Origin: CAZODA01 sp964578485
GTDB lineage: Bacteria > Bacteroidota > Bacteroidia > Bacteroidales > Marinilabiliaceae
Reading direction: 5' to 3'
Assembly (NCBI GenBank): GCA_964578485.1
Contig: CAZODA010000006.1
Location: 50,222-114,221, forward strand
DNA: 64,000 bases
This document shows positions 31,701 to 38,338 of this stretch, piece after piece. The position numbers were made by a program, and so were the translations under genes. The notes under the pieces were generated by a model that was not told where the DNA came from, did not search any database, and worked only from the letters and a program-made list of their open reading frames with translations. Within the stretch, counting starts at the first letter, position 1. Every line of letters begins with the position of its first letter.

Positions 31701-34700
31701 CTTGTGGTGGTAAATCCTCTGCCTACAGCAAGTATTTTTGGCGACAACAGGATTTGTCTTGGCGATCCTGCACAACTTCGAATTGAACTTACAGGTACGG
31801 CTCCATGGAATATTACTTTTACCGATGGAACAGAATATTTCCATGTAGAAAATATCACAGAGTCACTTTATGTTACAGAAGTATGGCCTTTTATAAGTAG
31901 TTCTTATACTATAACGGAGCTTAGTGATCTTAATTGCAGCAATATAGGAACAGGTACTGTTACTATTGATGTGGACCAACCCGTTACTATGGAATTGGTT
32001 GAAAAGGATCCGACAGTTATTTGCAGGGGGCAAAGTTTTGATCTGGATTTTAGAATTATGCCGGCTACTGAAGGACCGTGGTTTATATATTACGATGAAA
32101 CCACCGACGCCGGTACAATTAGAAGAAGTCACCTTGTTACTCGTGATGATTTGCTGCCTGCACCCGATGATAATATCTATCGTCTAACTGTATCACCTCT
32201 TGTGACAACAACCTATACGCCTGTAAGAATAAGGGAAACTCATGATGGAGATAATATTTGTGAGGGTATAATAGAAGGCTTGCCTCTTACATTAATGGTA
32301 AAACAACTACCTGAACTTCCTCAAAATATTGATGGCCCCTCGGAAGTTTGTCAGGGTGATGTAGTGCAATTTGTGGTTCCGCAAATAACTCATGCTGTCA
32401 GCTATGATTGGGATTTACCCAATGGCGCATCTATTATGCATGGAGGAGGAACAAGTGAAATAACCGTAGAGTTTTCACAAATAGCGCAATCCGGATATGT
32501 TTCGGTAAGAGGTGTCAACGATTGCGGACAGGGTCCAATGGTTCGTCTTTATGTAAATGTGAAGCCTTTACCTGTTGCTATAGGTGCAATTACAGGTCCC
32601 GAGGAATTATGTCAGGGTGCTGTAAGGCTTGCTTATAGTGTTGAAGCTATAGAGGATGCTACCGGATATCATTGGACCGTGCCTAATGGTTTTACCTTTG
32701 AAGGGAATGGAGGCACAAATATTCTTGTGGACATTGATCCTAATATTAATGATTTTGAAGGTGAGATAACTGTTACCCCATACAATGATTGTGGTAGTTC
32801 TCTTGCAACTTCGGTACTGCATATCAAGGTGCATCCTCTACCTGTTGCAAATGCCGGGTTTGATGATCAAATTTGCGATGATAAATATATTTTAGATGCA
32901 GATCCACTTCCTGTCGGTTGGACCGGTACCTGGACTGTTGTTTCAGGGCATGGTTCTGCTAATATTATTAATCCGGGATTGTATAATTCTGAGATTGAAA
33001 ATATCAGTCGTGGAGATGTGAAACTGAAATGGACCGTTGTTAGTGAATTTGGTTGCGAAAGCTATGATGAAGTGCTTATACGTAACAACCTCTTGGCTGT
33101 TAATGCTGTTGCTTCTGATAATTTGGTTTGTAATGGTGAAACAGTATTGACAGGTACTGATGTTCCTGCTTATCCTAATACAGAAGGAAGATGGACTATT
33201 GTAGAGCCGATAAATTCTAATGCAGTATTTGAAAATTCCGTAAGCAGCTCAACAAATGTAAGTAATATGGCGCCCGACCTGAATGTTTTCAGATGGAGTA
33301 TTATTCAAAATGGTTGCGAAAGCAGTGCTGATGTTGAAGTAATCAACAATAAACCTGATGAAGCTCTTATATTCGGTCCCGTAGAACATGATGTATGTGG
33401 GGATTTTATTGAGTTGGAAGCCAAGGAGCCTGTGATAGGAGAAGGTAAGTGGACAATAGAACAAGGTTATGGAAGTATATCTGATGTAAATAATCATAAA
33501 ATTTCAGTTACTAATCTCAGTCAGGGAACTAATATTTTTAGATGGACTGTAAGTAAAGGCAGTTGTAGTGTAAGTGCTATGGTAACCGTGAGAAATAACC
33601 GGCTTGATATTTTTGCCGGATCACCTCAGGTTATCTGTACCGATTATACAATGCTTGAAGGTTCAGCTCTTTTGGAAAACACCTTAGGTTCATGGGAAAT
33701 AATTGTTGGAGAAGGTAATTTTGTTGATGGCAATAAGCCCGATACACATGTAACTGATTTAGGCCCCGGAGAAAATATTTTAAGATGGTCGGTTTCTAAA
33801 AATGGCTGTGTAAGTTCGGATGAAGTTTCTATTACCAATAACAGTCCTACAATTGCAGTGGTGGGGAGTACACAGCTAAAATGTGACTTTTCAACAACAT
33901 TAACAGGAAACCAGCCCTCCATTGGAGAAGGACGATGGAGTGTTGTTAAAGGTGGTGGTGTGTTTGAAGATATTACAGATCCAACTACAGGGGTTGAAAA
34001 ATTAAATTATGGGGAAAATATTTTCCGATGGACCATAAGTAATAAAGGATGTTCTTCATACGAAGATCTAATTGTTATAAACCAGCATGTTGAGGTTGAT
34101 GCAGGTAAGGATTTTGAAACTTGTTCGCGAACTGCTCTTTTAAATGGCAGCCCTGTTCCTGAGGGTATGACCGGAGAATGGCGTGTTATTGCCGGTGTAG
34201 GGGGTGCTACCATAGTGGAAGGTGACCGAAATAAACCTAATGCTTTAGTCGGAGGTCTCGAACATGGAGTTACAGGGTTCAGATGGATAATTGATAATAA
34301 TAGTTGCCCAAGTGAAGATATTGTATATGTAGTGAATAATTTACCCAAGCCCTATCCTGCAGATGCCGGAGGATATCAAATGATTGATGGAAATATTGCA
34401 ACAATGCAGGCAAGTCCGGTTGAAATAGGCCAGGGAACCTGGGAATTAATTTCCGGAGGTGGAATTATTGCTCCTGAGGATATACATAAATATAATGCAA
34501 GGGTTACTAATCTGCGCAGAGGTGAAAATGTATTCCGCTGGACAGTACGTAATGGAGATTGTTTTTCATACGATGAAACAACTATCGTAAATGGTGAAAT
34601 GATCGAGGCTAATGCAGGACGTAATCAGACTCTTTGTAAAAATTCAACCTCTCTTGAGGCAAATAGTGTTGATGTAGCAATGGGACGATGGTCGGTTGTT

Positions 34701-37700
34701 AGTGGAGCAGCAACTTTTATTGATGAGTATGATCCTAACACTGAAGTTATCAACCTTGCTTACGGTGATAATGTACTAAGGTGGACTATTCATTATACAA
34801 ACAGTAGCAGCGAAGATTTTGTGACTATCACTAACAACACGCCTTCAGAGGCACGCGCAGGAAATGATGATGCAGTATGTGCAGATCATGTTACCTTGAA
34901 TGGTAATCCTCCTGTTGTCGGTATGGGAGAAGTTAAATGGGAAAAGCATACCGGAGGTGGTATTATTGAAAATGCAAACTCTCCTTCTACTGTTGTTCAT
35001 GATTTGGCACCGGGAGTTAATAGGTTTATTTATACCATTAATAAAGGTGGTTGTACCAGTACTGATACTGTAACCATTATTAATGGAACGCCTACTGCAG
35101 CAGATGCCGGAAATGATGCAACGATATGTGAGGATTTCATGCGCCTTTCACCTAACACACCGTCTTATGGTGAAGCTTCATGGCAGGTAGGAACTTTTGG
35201 AACTGCCAGATTTGATGGAAATTATATTTATGATCTCGCACCGGGTGTTAATGAATTAATATATAAGATTGCTACTGATTATTGCGAAAGTACAGATGTC
35301 CTTACAATAGTTAGTAACAAGCCATCCTTGGCTGAGGCCGGTAATTCCAGAGATATTTGTACCGATGAGGTAACTTTGGCTGCAACGCCACCGGAATATG
35401 GAATTGGAACATGGGAAAGAATATCCGGCTCAGGTACAATTGAAGGAATTAATAATCCTTCTACAAAGGTTACCGGATTGGCTGCCGGGGCTAACAAATT
35501 TTTGTGGACTGTTGACAATAATGGCTGTAAATCTAAATCTGAAGTTGTTATTAGAAATAATTTTATTAAGGCAGATCCCGGTGATCCTCAAACTTTATGT
35601 TCTCCTTCTGCTATATTATCTGCCGGTAGTCCATTACCGGGAGTAGGTACATGGGGAGTTCTTGGAGGTTCCGGAGCCGCTGTTTTTGAGGATATGTCGG
35701 ATCCAAATACCAGGGTTTCAAGCCTTGATCCGGGCGAAAACATCCTTACATGGACTATTGATCATAAAGGATGTAATGATGTGGCTACTGTTTCTATAAT
35801 TAATGAAAGTCCTACAACGGCAAATGCAGGTAGTTACACTCCAACTTGTGACCCCGAGGTTGTTCTTGCAGCTAATATCCCTGTGCAGGGAGAAGGTAAA
35901 TGGAGCATACGTAATGGAAGTGGTGAATTCTCATCTGATACCGATCCTTCAGCCCATGTTACGCATCTTGTATTTGGGGAAAACATTTTCCGTTGGACCA
36001 TCCGTAACGGAGATTGTGTTTCTTATGATGATGTTGTAGTCGAATATAACAAAATAGATGCTATTGCGGGTGATGACAGAATAGTATGTGATGATGAAAT
36101 CACTCTCCACGGTAATAATCCATTGCCAGGAGTAGGTGAATGGAGTGTGCCCGGAGGACAAGGTTCAGCAGTATTTGTTAATTCCTCAGCGCCAAATACT
36201 CAGGCACGAAATCTGCAGAGAGGAGCCAATACTCTTAGATGGACTATCCGCCATAAGGGCTGTGTTACCTACGATGATGTGGTGATTACAAATAATTTGC
36301 CTTCGACGGCTTATGCAGGAAACAAACAATCACTTTGTGATAACACTACAATTTTGGATGCTACAGAACCTGAAATTGGAAGTGGACACTGGTCGGTGGT
36401 TACAGGTTCTGTTACTTTTGAAGATGATGCAAAATACAATTCAAGGGTAACAAATTTAGGAAAAGGAGAAAATATATTGTTGTGGAGAACAACGAGTGAT
36501 GATGGAACATGTTCATTAGATGATCAAGTGATTATTGTCAATAACAAACCTTCAACACCTTATGCAGGAGCCTCATATGAAGAGTTGTGTTCTTCTACTT
36601 TTACTCTTAAAGCTGCCAGACCGGATTATGGAACAGGTATATGGAGCTTTGTTAAGGGAGGAGGAAATATAAGTGATCCCTATGATCCCGGAGCAGTTAT
36701 TACAAATCTTGATCATGGAACTAACCATCTGTTATGGACTGTTTCTGCCGGAGAATGTTCTCTATCGGCAGAAGTAACAATTGAAAATAATTCTCCTACC
36801 ATAGCAAATGCCGGTCCTGATATGGAAGATTGTAAAAATTGGCATCTACTTGATGCGAATTACCCGGTTCATGGAACAGGTACCTGGTCGAGAATTAGTG
36901 GCTATGGCGATTTTGATGATCCGAATAATCCTAAGACAACAGTCAGAAATCTTGAATTTGGGGAGAATGTATTCAAATGGACTATAGAAAAAGGTTCTTG
37001 TTCAAGGTCAGATGTTGTTACTATCTTTAATATGATCCCCGATCAAGCTTTTGCAGGATCTGATCAAAGCGGTATATGCGAAGATTATACTATTCTTAAT
37101 GCTAATGACCCAACAACAGGAGTTGGAAAATGGGAGGTAGTTAAAGGAAAAGGTTCGTTCGAAGATGCATATAAATATAATACTATTGTTAGAGATGTAG
37201 GATTTGGAGAAAATATTTATAGATGGTCAGTAAGTTATGGATCCTGTTCTACTGATGATGAGGTTGTTGTTTCAAGCAATAAATCAAATGCTTATGCTGG
37301 AGAAGATCAAGTGGTATATGAGCCTGAAGCTTTGCTAAATGCCAATAATGCTGGATCTTTAATAGCTTATTGGGTAAAACTTGGTACCAGTACTGCTGTC
37401 TTTGATGATGAAACTTTCTTTAATACTTCTGTAAACAATTTAAGTGAAGGTATTAATACTTTTGAATGGAGAATTGATGTAGATGGCTGTATCTCTTTCG
37501 ACCGGGTAAGTATAGATTATAGATCTGTGCCTGATGCAGGATTTATTACTGATATCGATAGAGGATGCTTCCCATTAAAAGTATTGTTTACTAATTATTC
37601 GGTGGGTGGAAGTAATTATATATGGGATTTTGGAGATGGTGAAATTTCAACAGAAAGAAATCCTGAACATACCTTCTATGAACCCGGAATTTTTAAAGTA

Positions 37701-38321
37701 CAACTTACTGCACCCGGACCTGATGGACAAGATGGTAATTTTGTTAAGGAAATTATGGTTTACGATCACCCTATTGCTGATTTTACCGCTAATCCACAAA
37801 TTGTATATATACCGGGTGAAAAAGTGCGCTTCTACGACCTGTCAACAGATGCTGTTTCATGGCTGTGGGATTTTGGTGATGGAAACACCAGCAACGAGCG
37901 TAATCCTTCGTACGAATACAGGGAAGAGGGCGTATATGATGTAAGCCTATTGGTGACAAATAATGACGGCTGTGAAGATACTTATATACAAAAGAGAATT
38001 ATTACAGCCAACCAAAAAGGATTTATCAAATTCCCCAATGCATTCAGACCACGTATCGATGGTTCATCAAATGGAAATGATCCTTCTGCTGAATATGTCG
38101 TGGTGTTTAAGCCTGCATTTAAAGATGTGGATAAGTTTAAACTTGAAATATTTAATAGATGGGGACAAAAAATATTTGAAACAGATAATATTGATGAAGG
38201 ATGGGATGGAATGCATAACGGAAGTCTTGCACCACAAGCAGTATATGTATATAAAGTAACGGGACAATTTATTAATGGTCGGGAATTCCGTGAGACCGGA
38301 AGCGTTCTTCTTGTAAGATAG
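19785..38321 (+). CDS. Giant SprB-like cell-surface adhesin (6178 aa) with type B T9SS C-terminal domain
   Basis: A single uninterrupted frame. A signal peptide ends near residue 28 (NSFSQ). Residues ~30-1730 are Ig-like, Cys-containing modules. Residues ~1732-3882 hold about 25 SprB-type repeats (C-x-G-x-x-x-G-x-I ... GG ... Y-x-Y-x-W). Residues ~3883-4351 are Ig/PKD-like modules (for example SYDWDLPNGA, GYHWTVPNGF). Residues ~4352-5913 are 19 tandem ~82-residue two-Cys repeats. Two PKD domains (WDFGDG) follow, and residues 6079-6178 are a CHU_C-type sorting domain (FPNAFRPRIDG, FNRWGQKIFE, GWDG, LLVR). The size is close to Flavobacterium SprB (about 6.5 kDa-thousand residues scale), the mobile gliding adhesin. 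The next gene is a PorP/SprF, 17 bases away. Surface export by T9SS is strongly supported. A gliding role is inferred, because no gld genes are in the window. Confidence 0.9.
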   Translation: MNFKSVFKFRYFVVLLVFLVGYLNSFSQSAGDIHQYVCRGGERLFNLSGTNPGYVRWRVENKTQNTFVYHTTNEASYTFTMPDSGDDVFEVYAETRNSLSSPWQKANGSVVMYPYDMPNAFINPSGEHEFSGSQTLNGQLDGSVPISITPIKPLELKYEWRRDGELEEEGSGHFNTYYASQNGYYTFKVYDVNERVSGCSSTSAATLLVNNSTENFPVCEGSFIKGDMLLDLFNLDQEEKTGGEWTVTDGLTFSDTKNSNSVISGFVQGNNYSIKWQKDPRRSYSFNLNAGVGQLIGLRNESGSTSAVILCDDDHAFSVVPAGDSHTFAYRKSSGKSIVLVENTSASTYTFIPPQAGEVYEIYAIVKRADCFYETNTIEISKDEDIEIRVEGDHSICEGNHNFRFKVVPYDSYYSYSWEKDGMEIATGEYVDVSTNGEGNYTVTITGCGDVEYTSEPVEVADYSLSAAINSSSGLTLCNSSSSVLLNGSSSSYKNLNYRWLYNNDEILGEGSGLSPWNAEKPGMYEFMVIEEGNPLCYAVSNQVNIEQVDISLRGFYANGATSFCGHTMASVTLEAALKGSSDKITVVITNLANNTSQIVVLNSEEAATIDLGLISASTTFKITSVSAAGCSLPPSEINLIPEISYVRDANPLVFNITGDNECGFGTIGLLSSEVGVDYFLYKDGEYAEKKVLGAGNQFSFAESVPHGIYTVKAEKSGCENLIDMSGEITIYEEPLTNQDIIFTGGGCSGNSHTFRIENAESDVKYSLYRDGVKHLSLGNSNIIEFAGITEPGIYTVYATRGSCNKKFDGDFKISKSPDQQVIVDARGCEGTPLSIRLENSEVDFHYYVNDEPDGTGNRIRISPGDGGPISFDGISDAGIYSIEAVNPGTGCELIFDENIVVHPKPDLTYTLSTVSDPVCGNSNHTFTLSNSQSGIKYRLYRDNYDLKVDEKESSTGGPISFYPQPVVGKYFVTADNNGCEYKMEDEGLTINPVPTKLELIGANVCDGETVVISIANPQPGVRYELLQDGSEYQASSYSGPSGEITWSGPFQTGIYTVRGNIEGCITNMDGDVRVNALPSNVSINGLASDYCEGTGNVSFSGYPITGGKEWIVKEFEPIPGWFYDGGNHTASIDVDGALGASGPGSYTIIYKYTDPDNGCINTASQVVNFHPDINDDLNFKYRFSGSSPWESFDSATPLILCQDMDPIDLQAVFQDGNLIDDGYFYSLSSGLVNTGNGRATFNPDIAGVGLHNIQYTYTDANGCSGSVNYQIQVGVELEFINLDALYCIDDPEFTISAQALDPSSPPGGKLSLFKEDNPDFVISDDQTSVPNPVSPSLDINPSSIGPGTYTFEYIYETGSDDNYCANIITKKVVIPENLAADFVTESGATQFCENQISVKLIPVQPGGKFTGQGVSANVFSPSVAGSGAHEITYTINTAGCFESYTTTLTVVELPEIFISGLDQEYCENEEAFTIESNLDDGDLGIITFSSTYNGLGISPITDNGDGTAIFDPSKVGVGIYDVRMKYVDPVSGCVAEVTQRVELFAVTYVNFDDNQPGDSFEYCQNIGEVLFSANLGSGATGSGVFALSGGSASALDNHGNNTATLDPALLVPGNYKISFLYQNANGCTSFREKELVVYSSPTVYEVQGGGAYCINGSGVDVSLSGSQTIVNYELLLEGLPFNPPITMDGSGGSIEFSGLTTEGTYTINAINKTSGCESLMNGAVTVKINELSLLVQNIQNVLCKGASDGEIQLVASGGSAPYTYTLYDFSGSNIIDANNTGNFNNLGEGTYYVEVEDAIDCKISALKKVKITEPSTLISVVASSSPVGCMPCTVGFDCEGSATLSVSGGSPYSDLISFPTAYDIEWRDSGNIIIGNGLSITNKPAGEYHYLVKDANGCEADGSIEIESLDPIIVTVDGYDDVSCFGDNTGQFHVSATDGDANAEYEFSKDGVSWHAANSGADAMIFANLYAGTYTAYVRDKSYPRCIATSDPIVIHQPAELTLALHSKDNVTCYGGNNGEISVMAQGGEGSYEYSIDNGASWQTSNEFENLSAGTYNIFVRDDNACVSQLSIVSISQPEKLQVFVEDKENSSCFDTDDGRIKAKATGGSGNYSYSLDGSAWQTNDLFENLEADIYQLRVRDVNDIACISSIINVDIDEPAELELIEDLNSHKDVDCHGGNNGSFRVTASGGSGSYEFSLDNSTWLSNNTAYYVFSNLEAGDYSVWVREQGNISCSSEIDNPISITEPDKVLSITGAVLNNIECYGEHSGSITLTVEGGNDASPYSYKWWRQLSSGEWSLLGAANNGITASPDNLQAGTYRVNVSDIKGCSVEETYVLTQPVSELEVNLISVQHVTANGGNNGTLSIGISGGTGGYDIVWSGIDANNNSIGGLPANQTDLSNLIAGVYTATVSDANNCAKSLEIEILEPGHPLQIHVEDLVHPLCFNDNTGVLELRATGGTYPYVLTLTSSSGIEISPSLVGNIYNFSGLQAGYYHALLVDSNNESETISNIEIIEPHGLKLHINHPVKDASCFGTEDGQVVFNASGGTPEYKFTLFPDKGPSKILTALDDANQDFDNLKADRYLLMVEDNNACLSSVEEFFVQQPDEIKITGVSQDITCFGANDGSIDVEITGGRGNVPYYYNWYEINQPTISVGGASSVSSLPAGAYQLEIIEMEATSCAALSDVFVIAEPSEIIVAVDVFDVNTCKGDNSGRLVLNITGGVPPYVVDYGSGSVVGQGPSIYIENLIAGNYNLKIIDNNGSGCEINVSDNIISEPSESVTLLSLNYNIDCDENQINSGSVAFEVAGGIIANGYDVVLKNLTEPAKPPFGMTILPGEIQPAIIDNLQEGQYELSIQNRNIAISNACPAIVENFELNHIKITGDISDAVCAGANNGAVNIDISGGVGPFTYNWFKDGEAFSDEQNLSGLSAGTYILDLYDEGRNCTVSESFVVQDGKTLVVEASVTPVSCYGGTNGAIIINNVKDATPPLQYYWDGVLGNESLTDLSAGNYELRVVDGDGCEYVRSFNVSQPTAIDFDLSTRLIDCEPYNRVIEIENLNGGNTPYSIIWSGPGSFSVAGDKMSVSEITKAGTYKVMVRDHNACETEQFISVPGKMDLSAKVSHINCFGGDGGMIDLIVSGGSGNYLYVWSEVGNGFVASSQDLDGLSAGVYKVIVSDLNQICENDAATYIEELQLTVSEPDPIQISYIIQHPECSGDNGGIIEITDITGGTGAYTLTWAPASAQGIIQGLLLQNNLEGGEYTLTIRDENNCPFIHNFIINEPDPLSFDLDISDSDCDGNNRVEITNPEGGSGIYRFIWAGPGIDAGFEGMLQENLPGGDYNIIMMDEGVAGSCYITKSFSLIKPLQVSWQITGESCPGRQDGAIELAVVGGLAPYSYEWESIDGGPVESTNRDQAGLRAGTYQVVVRDARDCELQYDIEIDQLNKIELGAALSHVKCKGELTGAINLTVSGGSGNYSYSWSNGSDTEDLTGLGAGIYTVEVTDLTLGCLTSATYTINEPENVLSVNADITHVRCKGMASGAIDIEVNGGTAPYTYQWSSTSNENVIIGSQNQYDLRAGIYELRITDDASCVGHFGPYEVEEPVLELEIGLVDVAHVSVVGGDNGFIETVVSGGVHQYNYYWELWNELSDDWESLPGSNYKKEQLVAGLYRITVIDGNDCQASLIQRITEPDALLTIDLQIDHSGPCHGAANGSADIQVSGGTPMMREGLVGYLIDIKGPEMDNLHYSTAFTLNNLLAGDYVISVTDSLGVVEETSFTINEPDLMLIDAEIVNHVTCYGGADASVKVAVSEGSPNTVPGGYYYQIQLIGSGINRVVTTNDEYIFEDLPEGAYTIRVWDDYNGDGLFDINYDCMHIEYLTINQPEAYVVLSVVTGDEVLCEGMLPQLQLIISNWDVAAYPLKVMLNDGTEVTVDHSPYLFVPHVIPEKGQREYEITSVININTDCSAGTFEGKALVVVNPLPTASIFGDNRICLGDPAQLRIELTGTAPWNITFTDGTEYFHVENITESLYVTEVWPFISSSYTITELSDLNCSNIGTGTVTIDVDQPVTMELVEKDPTVICRGQSFDLDFRIMPATEGPWFIYYDETTDAGTIRRSHLVTRDDLLPAPDDNIYRLTVSPLVTTTYTPVRIRETHDGDNICEGIIEGLPLTLMVKQLPELPQNIDGPSEVCQGDVVQFVVPQITHAVSYDWDLPNGASIMHGGGTSEITVEFSQIAQSGYVSVRGVNDCGQGPMVRLYVNVKPLPVAIGAITGPEELCQGAVRLAYSVEAIEDATGYHWTVPNGFTFEGNGGTNILVDIDPNINDFEGEITVTPYNDCGSSLATSVLHIKVHPLPVANAGFDDQICDDKYILDADPLPVGWTGTWTVVSGHGSANIINPGLYNSEIENISRGDVKLKWTVVSEFGCESYDEVLIRNNLLAVNAVASDNLVCNGETVLTGTDVPAYPNTEGRWTIVEPINSNAVFENSVSSSTNVSNMAPDLNVFRWSIIQNGCESSADVEVINNKPDEALIFGPVEHDVCGDFIELEAKEPVIGEGKWTIEQGYGSISDVNNHKISVTNLSQGTNIFRWTVSKGSCSVSAMVTVRNNRLDIFAGSPQVICTDYTMLEGSALLENTLGSWEIIVGEGNFVDGNKPDTHVTDLGPGENILRWSVSKNGCVSSDEVSITNNSPTIAVVGSTQLKCDFSTTLTGNQPSIGEGRWSVVKGGGVFEDITDPTTGVEKLNYGENIFRWTISNKGCSSYEDLIVINQHVEVDAGKDFETCSRTALLNGSPVPEGMTGEWRVIAGVGGATIVEGDRNKPNALVGGLEHGVTGFRWIIDNNSCPSEDIVYVVNNLPKPYPADAGGYQMIDGNIATMQASPVEIGQGTWELISGGGIIAPEDIHKYNARVTNLRRGENVFRWTVRNGDCFSYDETTIVNGEMIEANAGRNQTLCKNSTSLEANSVDVAMGRWSVVSGAATFIDEYDPNTEVINLAYGDNVLRWTIHYTNSSSEDFVTITNNTPSEARAGNDDAVCADHVTLNGNPPVVGMGEVKWEKHTGGGIIENANSPSTVVHDLAPGVNRFIYTINKGGCTSTDTVTIINGTPTAADAGNDATICEDFMRLSPNTPSYGEASWQVGTFGTARFDGNYIYDLAPGVNELIYKIATDYCESTDVLTIVSNKPSLAEAGNSRDICTDEVTLAATPPEYGIGTWERISGSGTIEGINNPSTKVTGLAAGANKFLWTVDNNGCKSKSEVVIRNNFIKADPGDPQTLCSPSAILSAGSPLPGVGTWGVLGGSGAAVFEDMSDPNTRVSSLDPGENILTWTIDHKGCNDVATVSIINESPTTANAGSYTPTCDPEVVLAANIPVQGEGKWSIRNGSGEFSSDTDPSAHVTHLVFGENIFRWTIRNGDCVSYDDVVVEYNKIDAIAGDDRIVCDDEITLHGNNPLPGVGEWSVPGGQGSAVFVNSSAPNTQARNLQRGANTLRWTIRHKGCVTYDDVVITNNLPSTAYAGNKQSLCDNTTILDATEPEIGSGHWSVVTGSVTFEDDAKYNSRVTNLGKGENILLWRTTSDDGTCSLDDQVIIVNNKPSTPYAGASYEELCSSTFTLKAARPDYGTGIWSFVKGGGNISDPYDPGAVITNLDHGTNHLLWTVSAGECSLSAEVTIENNSPTIANAGPDMEDCKNWHLLDANYPVHGTGTWSRISGYGDFDDPNNPKTTVRNLEFGENVFKWTIEKGSCSRSDVVTIFNMIPDQAFAGSDQSGICEDYTILNANDPTTGVGKWEVVKGKGSFEDAYKYNTIVRDVGFGENIYRWSVSYGSCSTDDEVVVSSNKSNAYAGEDQVVYEPEALLNANNAGSLIAYWVKLGTSTAVFDDETFFNTSVNNLSEGINTFEWRIDVDGCISFDRVSIDYRSVPDAGFITDIDRGCFPLKVLFTNYSVGGSNYIWDFGDGEISTERNPEHTFYEPGIFKVQLTAPGPDGQDGNFVKEIMVYDHPIADFTANPQIVYIPGEKVRFYDLSTDAVSWLWDFGDGNTSNERNPSYEYREEGVYDVSLLVTNNDGCEDTYIQKRIITANQKGFIKFPNAFRPRIDGSSNGNDPSAEYVVVFKPAFKDVDKFKLEIFNRWGQKIFETDNIDEGWDGMHNGSLAPQAVYVYKVTGQFINGREFRETGSVLLVR
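24978..31430 (+). repeat. Array of about 25 SprB-type repeats within the giant adhesin
   Basis: Codes for residues ~1732-3882, averaging ~86 residues per unit. A typical unit reads V-x-C-x-G-x-x-x-G-x-I-x-V-x-x-x-GG-x-G-x-Y-x-Y-x-W, then DLSAGTY-x-V-x-V-x-D-x-x-x-C and a closing I-x-x-P. Clear copies include HVKCKGELTGAINLTVSGG and HVRCKGMASGAIDIEVNGG. Units are diverged, and I see no near-identical DNA copies. The count was made by eye and may be off by two or three. Confidence 0.8.
32838..37523 (+). repeat. Array of 19 tandem ~82-residue two-cysteine repeats within the giant adhesin
   Basis: Codes for residues ~4352-5913. The consensus by eye is AG-x-[DN]-x-x-x-C ... L-x-A-x-x-P-x-x-G-x-G-x-W-x-V-x-x-G-x-G-x-F ... 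P-N-T-x-V-x-NL-x-x-GEN-x-FRWTI-x-x-G-x-C-x-S-x-D-x-V-x-I-x-NN. Copies 7 and 19 lack the first Cys and copy 8 lacks the second. I do not recognise a named domain. It is probably an Ig-like beta-sandwich by hydrophobic pattern and repeat size. Confidence 0.85.
37524..38318 (+). other. PKD-PKD-type B sorting domain module of the giant adhesin
   Basis: Residues 5914-6178. Both PKD domains carry WDFGDG. The sorting domain begins at about residue 6079 with GFIKFPNAF. The same three-domain ending closes the 1310-aa protein at 1427-5359, with matching motifs and the same cysteine pattern: one Cys early in the first PKD and one late in the second. Confidence 0.85.
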
Positions 38322-38338
38322 CTTTAAAGAATAAAAGA

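Noticed and set aside
34007..34348. 113-codon open frame opposite the giant adhesin repeats
   Set aside because: Antisense to the repeat array and without protein-like features; similar shadows recur along the array.
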